Positions 1 to 8,039 are shown, counted from the stretch's first letter. The stretch: DNA of 15,730 bases from an uncultured Lactobacillus sp. (GCA_948500755.1 CAOOYH010000018.1:1-15730), one strand, 5' to 3'. Notes: generated from the sequence alone by a model not told the origin. Numbers and translations: made by a program.

Positions 1-54
1 CCGTACGTACGGTGCAATGAGAGGGGCAAACTAGAAAAGTTTCCTCTACTCTAT
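1..54 (+). mobile_element. 3' end of a group II intron (half of domain V plus domain VI), partial
   Basis: Positions 1-15 resemble the 3' strand of a group II intron domain V (ending ACGGTGC). After a 3-nt linker (16-18), positions 19-49 fold as a domain VI hairpin: AGAGG (20-24) pairs with CCTCT (43-47), AAAC (28-31) pairs with GTTT (39-42), G19 pairs with C49, and A48 is left bulged. A bulged adenosine 7-8 nt before the 3' splice site is the branch point in this family; here that puts the intron end near T54 (ending CTCTAT). The body, including any reverse transcriptase/maturase gene, would lie off the left edge. Only half of domain V is visible, so this is a structural inference. The intron, if real, ends a few bases from the stop codon of the small minus-strand gene. 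Confidence 0.5.
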
Positions 55-59
55 TCATC

Positions 60-245
60 TTAAACATATTTTAATGGGTTAATAAAAATCTCTAAAACAA
101 TCCAGAGAAAAATAATTAGTAATATTGCAATAATTCCAATTAAAACATGCTTAGTTTTTTGTGGGTAAGAGTTCCCAAAGAGGAAAACTAAGCAAAAGAC
201 TATAATGGTAATTAAAATTGCAGCTAAAGATAAAAAACTAAACAT
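60..245 (-). CDS. Small two-helix membrane protein of unknown function
   Basis: I do not recognise a family. The ATG at 245-243 gives 61 residues and has AAGGAAAG about 10 nt upstream. A longer reading from a TTG at 293 is possible but that codon sits inside the -35 element of the gene's own promoter, so the ATG is preferred. The protein is two hydrophobic segments (about residues 2-22 and 29-52) separated by a short basic hairpin (YPQKTKH), so both ends probably lie on the same side of the membrane. It is divergent from wecB. The stop codon lies a few bases from the inferred end of a group II intron, so its C-terminus could have been altered by the insertion. No terminator is seen downstream. 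Confidence 0.6.
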   Translation of the reverse strand: MFSFLSLAAILITIIVFCLVFLFGNSYPQKTKHVLIGIIAILLIIFLWIVLEIFINPLKYV

Positions 246-265
246 AAATTGCTCACTTTCCTTAT

Positions 266-293
266 AGTATATAAGTATAAAGTAGTTTGACAA
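266..293 (-). promoter_or_regulatory. Promoter of the small membrane protein gene
   Basis: On the minus strand, TTGTCA (293-288), a 16-bp spacer and TATACT (271-266) form a near-consensus sigma-A promoter. The transcript would begin just before the AAGGAAAG ribosome binding site. On the plus strand the same bases read TTGACA (287-292), a perfect -35 for wecB with TTTAAT at 310-315 as a weak -10, so the two divergent promoters would share their -35 region. Confidence 0.5.
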
Positions 294-358
294 ATAGTAC
301 CAAAGAAAATTTAATTGGGGTATAGTAGAAGATACAAAATATAAGGTAAGGATAAATT

Positions 359-1501
359 ATGAATAAAATAAAAGTAATGACAGTTTTTGGTACTAGACCA
401 GAAGCTATTAAAATGGCACCGTTAGTGTTGAAGCTAAAAAAAGATGATCGTTTTGAAGAGATAACAGTCGTAAGTGCTCAACATCGTGAAATGTTGGATC
501 AGGTTTTAGATATTTTTAAAATTAAACCTGACTATGATTTTAATATCATGCATAAAAATCAAACATTAGAAGATATTACTTCAAAAGTAATGCTTGATAT
601 GGCTAAAGTAATAAAAAACGAGCAACCAGACATTGTTTTGGTTCATGGGGATACAACAACTAGCTTTGCGGCTGGCTTAGCAACTTTTTATGAACAAACA
701 AAGTTAGGCCATGTGGAGGCTGGCCTTAGAACCTGGAATAAGTATTCTCCGTTTCCAGAAGAGATGAATCGGCAAATGACTGATGATTTAACTGATTTAT
801 ATTTTGCACCAACTAAATTAAGCAAACAAAACTTAATTAAAGAAAACCATCCCGCTGATAATATTTATGTGACTGGGAATACTGCCATTGATGCTTTGGA
901 ACAGACGGTTAAAGAAGATTATCATCACGATGTTCTGGATAAAATTAACCCAGATAGTAAGATTATTTTAGTTACCATGCACCGCAGAGAGAATCAAGGA
1001 GAACCGATGCGACGCGTCTTTAAAGTTATGAAACAGGTAGTTGATAGTCATAAAGACGTTGAAATTATCTATCCGGTTCATCTGTCTCCACGTGTACAAA
1101 AGGTAGCTAAAGAGGTATTAAGTGACGATCCGCGAATTCACTTGATTAAACCCCTAGATGTAGTTGATTTTCATAATTTAGCTAAAAAAAGCTACTTTAT
1201 TATGACTGATTCGGGTGGAGTTCAAGAAGAAGCTCCTTCTCTAGGTAAGCCAGTATTAGTTTTACGTGATACAACTGAGCGTCCCGAAGGAGTTGCAGCT
1301 GGAACTTTAAAGCTTGTAGGAACCGAAGTAGAGAAGGTTCGTGCTGAAATGATACGGTTACTTGAAGATGAAAAAGCTTATACTGAAATGGTAAATGCGA
1401 AAAATCCATATGGGGATGGAAAAGCAGCTGATCGGATTATGGATGCAATTGCTTACTATTTTGACAAGGAACATAATCAAAAACCAGTTGATTTTAACTA
1501 A
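359..1501 (+). CDS. wecB: UDP-N-acetylglucosamine 2-epimerase (non-hydrolysing)
   Basis: Cytosolic enzyme that interconverts UDP-GlcNAc and UDP-ManNAc, supplying ManNAc for teichoic-acid linkage units and other envelope glycans. The 380 residues match the usual family length. Family motifs appear in order: GTRPEAIK (11-18), VHGDTTTS (95-102), GHVEAGLRT (117-125), PFPEEMNR (131-138), VTGNTAID (171-178), TMHRREN (206-212), TDSGGVQEE (283-291) and RDTTERPEG (303-311). By alignment to the E. coli enzyme, catalytic D98, E120, E134 and H208 are all present. The start has AAGGTAAGGA upstream. It is transcribed alone and ends at a strong terminator that overlaps its stop codon. The alternative name is mnaA. 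The family call is secure. Confidence 0.95.
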   Translation: MNKIKVMTVFGTRPEAIKMAPLVLKLKKDDRFEEITVVSAQHREMLDQVLDIFKIKPDYDFNIMHKNQTLEDITSKVMLDMAKVIKNEQPDIVLVHGDTTTSFAAGLATFYEQTKLGHVEAGLRTWNKYSPFPEEMNRQMTDDLTDLYFAPTKLSKQNLIKENHPADNIYVTGNTAIDALEQTVKEDYHHDVLDKINPDSKIILVTMHRRENQGEPMRRVFKVMKQVVDSHKDVEIIYPVHLSPRVQKVAKEVLSDDPRIHLIKPLDVVDFHNLAKKSYFIMTDSGGVQEEAPSLGKPVLVLRDTTERPEGVAAGTLKLVGTEVEKVRAEMIRLLEDEKAYTEMVNAKNPYGDGKAADRIMDAIAYYFDKEHNQKPVDFN

Positions 1502-1530
1502 AAAAAGCTCCATTTTTATGGAGCTTTTTT
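1501..1530. terminator. Bidirectional rho-independent terminator between wecB and gtrA
   Basis: A perfect 13-bp hairpin: AAAAAAGCTCCAT (1501-1513) and ATGGAGCTTTTTT (1518-1530) around a TTTT loop. The A-tract and T-tract on the two sides let it end transcription from both convergent genes. The first base is the last base of the wecB stop codon. Confidence 0.92.
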
Positions 1531-1533
1531 AGA

Positions 1534-2043
1534 TCACTTTTTATTAAAGTAGTCTTTAAATTTTTTAGCGAATTTACCACTAGTATTAAGAAAAATTGAT
1601 TTGGTAGTTAAATAGTTGAAAATACCTACTAAAATTTGATCGATTATTTTTACAAAAAATGCATTCCAATGAAGCCAAGAAATACCAACTAGCATAATTA
1701 AGTTATCCGGGACTAAACTAATGACTCGGTAAATAAAGAATAAACAAATTTGGTAAACTACTCCATGCTTTTTATCGACATTTTGAATGAATACACCATG
1801 TTTATTAAAAGAAAAAGAGGCTAAATTAGAAATAATAAATGCGATTGTGTTGGCATAAATCACAGGCATTTTCCAAATATTATGCAATAAAAGAAAGCAG
1901 GCAATATTAATAACGGCTGCTAGAAAACCGAAGATAACATAAACATAAAAATTTCGGTGTCTCGCAACCAATTTACTCCCGAGTTCTCTCAACTGCTCTT
2001 GAGTAATCTTTTGCCCCTTCCTTTTAGGGTGATTTTTAGCCAT
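1534..2043 (-). CDS. GtrA-family membrane protein
   Basis: A 169-residue protein of the GtrA/DPMS family, small four-helix membrane proteins linked to moving lipid-linked sugars across the membrane or to teichoic acid and cell-wall glycosylation. A charged N-terminal tail of about 30 residues is followed by four hydrophobic segments (about 32-54, 61-84, 97-121, 129-151). The motif SNLASFSFNKHGVF after the second helix and NYLTTKSIFL near the end are typical of the family. The ATG at 2043 is chosen because GAGG lies 9 nt upstream; a TTG at 2055 is an in-frame alternative. The start overlaps the stop of the upstream flavodoxin gene by 8 nt (ATGGCTAA), implying translational coupling. The substrate is not known. 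Confidence 0.85.
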   Translation of the reverse strand: MAKNHPKRKGQKITQEQLRELGSKLVARHRNFYVYVIFGFLAAVINIACFLLLHNIWKMPVIYANTIAFIISNLASFSFNKHGVFIQNVDKKHGVVYQICLFFIYRVISLVPDNLIMLVGISWLHWNAFFVKIIDQILVGIFNYLTTKSIFLNTSGKFAKKFKDYFNKK

Positions 2044-2482
2044 TAAATGCCTCAACTATTTCTTCAGTAGCTTGATCAATTAAGGCAATGTCTTCATCAT
2101 CGACTGCATTTTCTATTTTAACTGGTTTTGCTGCTTCAATAGCGCCACATTTAATAAATGCTTTTTCAAAATCATCTACATTTTCACAATAGTGATCTTT
2201 ATAGGTCTTGTCTCCTGAACCCATTACAGCAAATTTTTTACCGGATAGGTCAAGTGTGATCAGTTGGTCATAAAAGTCTTTTAATTCATCAGTCATCACG
2301 CCTTCGCCATATGTATAAGTAACCATCACGCAAAGGTCAGCATCAAGATAAGAGCTAGCATCTGCAAAACTGACGTCAATATTTTCTACGTCAAAACCTG
2401 CATCTTGTAAGTTTTCTTCTAAAATTTCTGCCATATCTTCATCATTACCAGTCATGCTGGCAAAGACAATTTGTGCTTTCAT
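2036..2482 (-). CDS. Short-chain flavodoxin
   Basis: A 148-residue FMN-binding electron carrier of the cytosol. The phosphate-binding loop SMTGNDEDMA (9-18) fits the family pattern S/T-x-T-G-N, although the usual following threonine is aspartate here. The second flavin loop follows VTYTYGEG (53-60), and the core strands FAVMGSGD and the aromatic YCENVDDF region fit the flavodoxin fold. The protein is very acidic, as is normal for this family. AAAGAAG lies about 12 nt upstream of the ATG. Its stop overlaps the start of gtrA, so the two are co-transcribed although no shared function is known. Its electron partner cannot be told from this window. Confidence 0.9.
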   Translation of the reverse strand: MKAQIVFASMTGNDEDMAEILEENLQDAGFDVENIDVSFADASSYLDADLCVMVTYTYGEGVMTDELKDFYDQLITLDLSGKKFAVMGSGDKTYKDHYCENVDDFEKAFIKCGAIEAAKPVKIENAVDDEDIALIDQATEEIVEAFNG

Positions 2483-2514
2483 GCAAAAAACTTCTTTCTA
2501 TAACGTTTTCTCTT

Positions 2515-2520
2515 ATTATA
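2515..2520 (-). promoter_or_regulatory. -10 element of the flavodoxin-gtrA promoter
   Basis: On the minus strand a perfect TATAAT lies 33 bp upstream of the flavodoxin ATG. The best -35 candidate is a TTTACA/TACAAA stretch about 17-19 bp further upstream, which is only a moderate match. Confidence 0.45.
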
Positions 2521-2613
2521 CTAAAGAAGTATAGAAGTTTGTAAATCTTAAGAGAAATTATTTAAGAAAAGCTTTATAATGAATGGTTGAGACTTTCTTA
2601 ATAACTACAAAAT

Positions 2614-2632
2614 CATACCTATTTAAGGTATG
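2614..2632. repeat. Inverted repeat in the map leader or promoter
   Basis: CATACCT (2614-2620) and AGGTATG (2626-2632) form a perfect 7-bp inverted repeat around ATTTA. The right arm overlaps a possible -10 (TATGCT, 2629-2634) 34 bp before the map start. It could be an operator or simply a weak hairpin; there is no T-tract, so it is not a terminator. Confidence 0.4.
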
Positions 2633-2667
2633 CTAGGAGTATATAAATTAAAAAAGGAGACTTTTTA

Positions 2668-3492
2668 ATGATAACAATTAAATCAAAGCGCGAGTTGCAA
2701 GGGATGCAAAAATCTGGTCGCGTTTTAGCAGCTATGTTTGAAGGTTTACGTGATGTTATTAAACCTGGAATTTCAACTTGGGAAATTGAAGAATTTGCTC
2801 AAGATTTTATGAAAAAACATGGTGGGCGTCTTTCAGAACAAGGTTTTGAAGGATATAAGTATGGAACTTGTATTAGTGTAAACGATGAAATTGCTCATGC
2901 GATTCCTAGAAAAGATAAGATCCTAAAAGAGGGTGACTTAGTCAGCGTTGACGTTACTTGCAACGTTGATGACTATGAAACTGATTCATGTACTACTTAT
3001 GGTGTTGGTGAAATTTCTGCTGAAGACCAAAAATTAATGGACGTTACTAAGAAAGCAATGTACATGGGAATTGATCAAGCGGTTGTTGGAAATCGTATTG
3101 GTGATATTGGTAGCGTTATTCAAAATTATGTTGAAGATGAAAATGGCTATGGTGATGTACGTGAACTTGTAGGCCATGGTATTCAACCATCAATCCACGA
3201 AGATCCAGAAGTTCCTCACTGGGGTAAGGCAGGTCATGGTCTGCGTTTACGCGAAGGAATGACTATTACAGTTGAACCAATGGTTGAAGCTGGTGGAGAC
3301 TGGAGAATCGAACAAAAAACTGTATCAGATCCTAATGATGATTGGGTTTACTATGCAACTCCAGATGGTTCGAAGGCAGCTCAATTTGAACATACTTTTG
3401 CAATTACTCCAGATGGACCAAAGATCTTAACTTTGCAAAAGCCATATGATGGCTATGAAAAATATCTTCCTCACTTTTTAGATGAAGATTAA
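2668..3492 (+). CDS. map: Methionine aminopeptidase, type I
   Basis: Cytosolic metalloprotease that removes the initiator methionine from nascent proteins. All expected metal and substrate residues are present: H77 (AHAIP), D95, D106, H170 (GHGIQPSIHE), H177, E203 (VEPM) and E241 (EHT). The 274 residues make it longer than the about 250-residue minimal type I enzyme, largely because of an extra segment between E203 and E241 and a C-terminal tail; such longer forms are common in lactic acid bacteria. AAAGGAG lies upstream of the ATG. The YihY-family gene begins 14 bp after its stop, so the two are probably one transcript. Confidence 0.95.
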   Translation: MITIKSKRELQGMQKSGRVLAAMFEGLRDVIKPGISTWEIEEFAQDFMKKHGGRLSEQGFEGYKYGTCISVNDEIAHAIPRKDKILKEGDLVSVDVTCNVDDYETDSCTTYGVGEISAEDQKLMDVTKKAMYMGIDQAVVGNRIGDIGSVIQNYVEDENGYGDVRELVGHGIQPSIHEDPEVPHWGKAGHGLRLREGMTITVEPMVEAGGDWRIEQKTVSDPNDDWVYYATPDGSKAAQFEHTFAITPDGPKILTLQKPYDGYEKYLPHFLDED

Positions 3493-3506
3493 TAGATAGT
3501 AAGACC

Positions 3507-4415
3507 ATGAATTCTTTTCTCAATCAGACTAAAAACCGTATAACAGAGTTTTTTCAGTTATTATCTAAATATATTAGCCAAGGCGAGATAAATCAGACTT
3601 CAATTATTATTGCTTATTATGTGCTATTAAGTATTTTTCCAATCATAATTATTATTGGAAATGTTTTACCGTTGCTTAATATCGACACTGAGCCAATTGC
3701 TCGCTATCTTGAATTAATTTTTCCATCTCAAGTTTCAAGTCTAATTATGCCAATTATCAATGCTTTATTGAAAAAACACTCCAGTGGTTTTATTTCTCTT
3801 GGTATTGTGATTGCTATTTGGTCTTTAAGTTGTTTGGTTAATTCAATTCGCTTAGCAGCAAATAAAATTTATGGCGTTGATAAAAAAGAAAAAGGTAAGT
3901 CATGGTGGAACTATTTACTTGCTAGAACGTTTACTTTTGTTCTTTCTGTGATTTTGGTAGTTGGCTTTTCAATAATAATTTTTGTTGTTACCTTTGGTAG
4001 ACAGATTATGGAATTTTTGGCTCCAATTTTTAATCTATCCTTGTGGTGGGTATATAAGTTGGAAAATTATCGTTGGCCGATTATAATTTTGGTTATGGTT
4101 ATTATAAATTTGTATATTAACTATGTCATTCCCAACATCACTGTACAAAAGCGCATCGTATGGCCTGGAGTATGGTTTACTGTAGTGAGCTGGAGCGCCT
4201 TATCCTATTTCTTTGGTTTATATTTGAGGCAATTTGGAACGCGCTGGCAAAACTATGGAATTGTAGGTTCTTTTATAATCTTTATGTTATGGCTAAATGT
4301 AGGTTCATTTTTACTTTTGCTTGGCATTTGTCTTAATGCCACAGGGGATGAATTAAAAGGTAGAAAAATTGAATACAGTCGTAGCCCGATTTTGAGAATT
4401 TTTAGAAAAAAATAG
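3507..4415 (+). CDS. YihY/UPF0761-family inner membrane protein
   Basis: A 302-residue integral membrane protein of the YihY (formerly mis-named ribonuclease BN, Rbn) family. Six hydrophobic segments can be seen at about 31-55, 93-118, 137-166, 187-206, 215-240 and 251-276. Family-type features are the segment IIIAYYVLLSIFPIII near the first helix, the loop IYGVDKKEKGKSWW after the second, and YGIVGSFIIFMLWLN before the last helix. The function is not established; it is not a nuclease. The ribosome binding site is weak (AGTAAGA) and the gap to map is 14 bp, which fits translation as part of the map transcript. Confidence 0.85.
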   Translation: MNSFLNQTKNRITEFFQLLSKYISQGEINQTSIIIAYYVLLSIFPIIIIIGNVLPLLNIDTEPIARYLELIFPSQVSSLIMPIINALLKKHSSGFISLGIVIAIWSLSCLVNSIRLAANKIYGVDKKEKGKSWWNYLLARTFTFVLSVILVVGFSIIIFVVTFGRQIMEFLAPIFNLSLWWVYKLENYRWPIIILVMVIINLYINYVIPNITVQKRIVWPGVWFTVVSWSALSYFFGLYLRQFGTRWQNYGIVGSFIIFMLWLNVGSFLLLLGICLNATGDELKGRKIEYSRSPILRIFRKK

Positions 4416-4488
4416 TAAATTGTCTAAATAAGTTTCTAGAAGTTTGGTAAAATACACTAAGGAAAGCTTATTTTGTGAGGAGAATAAA

Positions 4489-5394
4489 ATGAAAGTAAGA
4501 AAAGCAGTTATTCCAGCGGCTGGATTAGGTACTAGATTTTTACCTGCCACTAAGGCTATGCCTAAGGAAATGGTACCGATTGTTGATAAACCAACAATTC
4601 AATTTATTGTAGAAGAAGCTAAAAAATCTGGAATTGAAGATATCTTGATCGTTACTGGTAAAAACAAGCGTTCTATCGAAGATCACTTTGATGCTAACCC
4701 AGAACTAGAACAAGATTTGGAAGAAAAGGGTAAAACTGAACTTTTACACTTAACCCAATCAATTACTAATTTAGGTGTTAACCTTTACTACACTCGTCAA
4801 CCACACCCAGCTGGTTTAGGGGATGCGATTTTAAGAGCTCGTAGCTTCGTTGGGGATGAACCATTTGCTGTTATGCTTGGTGACGACTTGATGGAGGACA
4901 AGGTTCCACTAACTAAGCAATTGATTGATCGTTATGACAAGACTCATGCATCAACTATTGCTGTTATGCCTGTACCACATGAAGAAGTTTCTAAGTACGG
5001 TGTTATTGATCCAGATAGCGAAATTGAACCTGGTTTAATTAACGTTAAGGCCTTTGTTGAAAAGCCAGACGTTGATAAGGCACCTAGTGACTACGCAATT
5101 ATTGGTCGTTACTTGTTAACTCCTGAAATTTTTGATATTTTAGCACATCAAAAACCTGGTCGTGGTGGCGAAATTCAATTAACTGACGCAATTGATACTA
5201 TGAACAAGACTCAACGAGTATTCGCTCATGTATTTAATGGTGAACGTCACGATGTTGGTAACAAGGAAGGTTACCTTGAAACATCAATTGAATATGGTTT
5301 ATCTCACCCTCAAATTAAAGATGATTTACGTGAGTACATTATTAACATGGCTCAAAAATTACAAAAAGAAGATAAAAACTCAAAGAAGAAATAA
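4489..5394 (+). CDS. galU: UTP-glucose-1-phosphate uridylyltransferase
   Basis: Makes UDP-glucose from glucose-1-phosphate and UTP in the cytosol; UDP-glucose feeds exopolysaccharide, teichoic acid and glycolipid synthesis and the Leloir galactose pathway. The 301 residues match the family. The nucleotide-binding signature AAGLGTRFLPATKAMPKEM is at 10-28, with QPHPAGLGDAI (104-114), the metal site GDD (131-133), FVEKPD and the NKEGYLE segment later. The ATG at 4489 follows GAGGAG; a TTG at 4444 is in frame but has no ribosome binding site and would add 15 residues ahead of the conserved start. The 73-bp gap from the yihY gene suggests its own promoter (TAAAAT at 4448-4453 is a possible -10, without a good -35). 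It ends at a strong terminator. Confidence 0.95.
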   Translation: MKVRKAVIPAAGLGTRFLPATKAMPKEMVPIVDKPTIQFIVEEAKKSGIEDILIVTGKNKRSIEDHFDANPELEQDLEEKGKTELLHLTQSITNLGVNLYYTRQPHPAGLGDAILRARSFVGDEPFAVMLGDDLMEDKVPLTKQLIDRYDKTHASTIAVMPVPHEEVSKYGVIDPDSEIEPGLINVKAFVEKPDVDKAPSDYAIIGRYLLTPEIFDILAHQKPGRGGEIQLTDAIDTMNKTQRVFAHVFNGERHDVGNKEGYLETSIEYGLSHPQIKDDLREYIINMAQKLQKEDKNSKKK

Positions 5395-5412
5395 TAAGAC
5401 TTCTTTGGAACT

Positions 5413-5446
5413 ATAAGACTGACTATTTTGTCAGTCTTATTTTTTT
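5413..5446 (+). terminator. Rho-independent terminator after galU
   Basis: ATAAGACTGAC (5413-5423) pairs perfectly with GTCAGTCTTAT (5430-5440) around a 6-nt loop, followed by a run of T (5441-5446). Confidence 0.92.
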
Positions 5447-5524
5447 GTTTAAAAAGATGTAATCTTTTTGCCAAGTTCTTATAAATAGTGAGAAAATATA
5501 AATAACTATTTTTATAAGGATAAA

Positions 5525-6487
5525 ATGATGATTGAATATAAAAATATTTCAAAAAAATACGATGGACAAGAAATCTTAAAAGATGTTTCTTTCGCAGTGA
5601 AAAAAGGAGATATTTTTGTTTTAGTTGGGCCAAGTGGAAGCGGGAAGACAACTTTGCTAAAGATGTTTAACCAGCTTATTGAATCAACTAAGGGACAAAT
5701 TCTTCTAAATAATAAATCAATAAAAGAATATAATTTACGTAAACTAAGGGAAAAGACTGGTTATGTATTACAAACTGCTAGTTTGTTTCCAAATTTAACT
5801 GTTGGTGAAAATATTACAATTGTGTTAGAGCAAGAGGGTGTTGATCGCAAAGAACGGCGGAAAAAGCAGGAGGAACTGTTAAAATCAGTTGATTTAGATC
5901 CAAAATTATATTGTGATCGCATGCCAAGTGAATTATCAGGGGGAGAACAACAACGAGTAGGTATTATTCGAGCTTTGGCAGCTGATCCTGAGGTTGTTTT
6001 AATGGATGAACCTTTTTCTGCTCTTGATCCAGTTGTAAGGAAGCAACTACAAGACTTACTTATTAATTTACATGAACAATTTAATAAGACAGTAATGTTT
6101 GTAACACATGACATGCAAGAAGCCATTCGTTTAGGAAACACAATTGGAGTTTTGCATAAGGGCGTTTTAGAGCAAGTTGGCAAACCTAGAGAAATTTTAA
6201 GACATCCTGCTACAAAATTTGTACAGCAATTTTTTGCAGGAAATCGAATTAATCAAAAGCTTGATCTTGAAACTTTATTGAAGAGCGAATTGGGCGTAGA
6301 TCCACGATTCTATCCTAAAGTGGATACACTTGTTCGATATCATGTCGATAGCGTAGAGGATTTAATTAAAGATTGTTCTAACCATCCTGATACTCTGTTT
6401 GTTGCAGAGACCAGATTTGGAGAATTTTTAATTGAGCCAAAAAGAGTTTGGAATTTCTTTTTAAAGTGGGTGGCTGGACATGATTAA
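5525..6487 (+). CDS. ABC importer ATPase, OpuCA/EgtV class
   Basis: The ATP-hydrolysing subunit of an osmoprotectant-type importer, acting at the inner face of the membrane. Walker A GPSGSGKT is at 35-42, the Q-loop glutamine at 83, the signature LSGGEQQR at 137-144, Walker B VVLMDEP at 157-163 and the switch histidine at 195. The first ~240 residues are the ATPase domain. The remaining ~80 residues resemble only part of the accessory region of OpuCA proteins: no clear pair of CBS domains is seen, so direct ionic-strength sensing by CBS domains is not supported. AAGGA precedes the ATG pair at 5525/5528. The stop overlaps the permease start by 8 nt (ATGATTAA). Substrate could be glycine betaine, carnitine, choline or another cationic betaine such as ergothioneine. 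Confidence 0.88.
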   Translation: MMIEYKNISKKYDGQEILKDVSFAVKKGDIFVLVGPSGSGKTTLLKMFNQLIESTKGQILLNNKSIKEYNLRKLREKTGYVLQTASLFPNLTVGENITIVLEQEGVDRKERRKKQEELLKSVDLDPKLYCDRMPSELSGGEQQRVGIIRALAADPEVVLMDEPFSALDPVVRKQLQDLLINLHEQFNKTVMFVTHDMQEAIRLGNTIGVLHKGVLEQVGKPREILRHPATKFVQQFFAGNRINQKLDLETLLKSELGVDPRFYPKVDTLVRYHVDSVEDLIKDCSNHPDTLFVAETRFGEFLIEPKRVWNFFLKWVAGHD

Positions 6488-8027
6488 ATCACTATGGCAG
6501 ATGTTATTAACTGAACATGAACAAATTTGGGCTACCACGCTTGTTCATATTAAGATTTCTCTGATTGCGTTGCTGATTGCAATGGTAATTGCAATTCCGC
6601 TGGCTTTTATTTTGAAAGGTCACAAAAAGGCTGCTGAATTTACACTTCAAATAGCGGGAATTATTCAAACAATTCCTAGTTTGGCGGTTCTAGGCTTACT
6701 GCTACCATTTGTTGGAATCGGAACCGTGCCAGCAGTCATTGCGTTAGTTTTATATGCAATTATGCCAATATTTCAAAATACTTATTCGGGATTAACGGAA
6801 ATACCCGAAAATCTAGAAGAAGCAGCTACTGCCTTTGGACTCACTAAATGGAAAAAGTTGCAGCGACTAGAAATTCCCATGGCTATGCCAATGATAGTAG
6901 CAGGAATTCGGATCGCTCTAGTTATGATTATTGGTACTGCCACTTTAGCTGCTTTAATTGGTGGCGGAGGCTTAGGGACTTATATATACGTTGGAATTAA
7001 TTCAAACAATAATACTGAAGTCTTAATGGGAGCAATTTTATCTGCATTGCTTGCTCTAATATTTAGTGGCGTTTTGAAATTTATTTCAAAAAATAATAAA
7101 CGTCTAAAAGTAGGAAGTGCACTAATTGCCCTAGCTTTAGTAATTTGGGGTGGAAGTAGCCTGTATAACCATTATGCTAATACTTCTAAAAATGTTGCTG
7201 AACCAAAACAAACGATTACCATTGCTGGAAAAATGGGATCAGAACCAGCTATTTTGATTAATATGTATAAGGACCTAATCGAAAAGAATGACCCCAATAC
7301 TAAGGTGGTTTTAAAACCTAACTTTGGTGGAACCACATTTTTATTCAAAGCTCTTCAAACCGATAAGATTGATATTTATCCTGAATTTACAGGTACAGTT
7401 TTACAAACTTTAGTCAAAACTGGTAAAAAGACCGGGAATGATCCAAATCAAGTTTATGTAGAAGCTAGAAGCGACTTAAAGAAACAATTTGATATGGAAT
7501 ATCTGAAGCCAATGGCTTACCAGAATGGTTATGCTTTAGCTACAACACAAAAATTTGCTAAAGACAATCACTTGACCAAGATGAGTGACTTAAACCGTGT
7601 AAATAAAAAAGTACATGCAGCCTTTGATCCAGACTTTACCTCATTAAAAGATGGCTATCCGGGCTTAAAGAAAATCTATAAGTTAGATTTTGCCTCAATT
7701 AAGAGTACTGAATCGAGCATTCGCTATCATGCTATTGTTGATAATCAAGCTAATATTGTTGATGGTTATACAACAGATGCAGAAATTAAGAAGTATAATT
7801 TAGTGATGCTAGATGATGATAAGAAATTCTTCCCACCATATCAGGGAGCTCCCCTAATGAGGGCAAAATTTGCAGAGAGAAATCCTCAAATTGTAAAGGC
7901 TTTAAATAAATTGGCTGGTAAAATTACTACTGAAGAGATGCAGCAGATGAATTATCAAGTTAATGTTAAGCATGAGAAACCTGCTAAAGTAGCTCATGAT
8001 TATTTGGTAAAACATGGATTAATTTAG
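6480..8027 (+). CDS. ABC importer permease fused to its substrate-binding domain
   Basis: A 515-residue fusion. Residues ~20-230 are the permease, with about six hydrophobic segments and the ATPase-contact (EAA) loop NLEEAATAFGLTKWKKLQRL (111-130). Residues ~245-515 are an OpuAC/ProX-type substrate-binding domain displayed outside the cell, beginning TITIAGKMGSEPAIL. Conserved pieces of that domain include DIYPEFTGT, VDGYTTDAEI and FFPPYQGAPL. This fused layout is known for OpuC/BusAB-like betaine transporters and for the ergothioneine importer EgtU of Streptococcus pneumoniae. The binding domain has tyrosines and phenylalanines that could form a cation cage, but the residues alone do not fix the ligand. 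It is coupled to the ATPase gene; the OsmC-family gene follows after 12 bp. Confidence 0.9.
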   Translation: MIKSLWQMLLTEHEQIWATTLVHIKISLIALLIAMVIAIPLAFILKGHKKAAEFTLQIAGIIQTIPSLAVLGLLLPFVGIGTVPAVIALVLYAIMPIFQNTYSGLTEIPENLEEAATAFGLTKWKKLQRLEIPMAMPMIVAGIRIALVMIIGTATLAALIGGGGLGTYIYVGINSNNNTEVLMGAILSALLALIFSGVLKFISKNNKRLKVGSALIALALVIWGGSSLYNHYANTSKNVAEPKQTITIAGKMGSEPAILINMYKDLIEKNDPNTKVVLKPNFGGTTFLFKALQTDKIDIYPEFTGTVLQTLVKTGKKTGNDPNQVYVEARSDLKKQFDMEYLKPMAYQNGYALATTQKFAKDNHLTKMSDLNRVNKKVHAAFDPDFTSLKDGYPGLKKIYKLDFASIKSTESSIRYHAIVDNQANIVDGYTTDAEIKKYNLVMLDDDKKFFPPYQGAPLMRAKFAERNPQIVKALNKLAGKITTEEMQQMNYQVNVKHEKPAKVAHDYLVKHGLI

Positions 8028-8039
8028 AAAAGAGAAAAA

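Noticed and set aside
1..12. Perfect palindrome CCGTACGTACGG at the window start, considered as an operator
   Set aside because: It is better explained as the 3' strand of a group II intron domain V, which naturally contains such sequence.
1200..1409. 69-residue minus-strand frame inside wecB
   Set aside because: Antisense to the conserved TDSGGVQEE region of the epimerase; no independent support.
5352..5651. 99-residue minus-strand frame across the galU terminator and the ABC ATPase start
   Set aside because: It runs through a strong terminator hairpin and promoter-like DNA, and its composition is that of translated AT-rich non-coding sequence.
5761..6183. 140-residue open frame on the minus strand inside the ABC ATPase gene
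   Set aside because: It lies entirely within a well-supported gene on the other strand, is rich in Cys and Ser as expected of an antisense shadow, and has no ribosome binding site or family motif.
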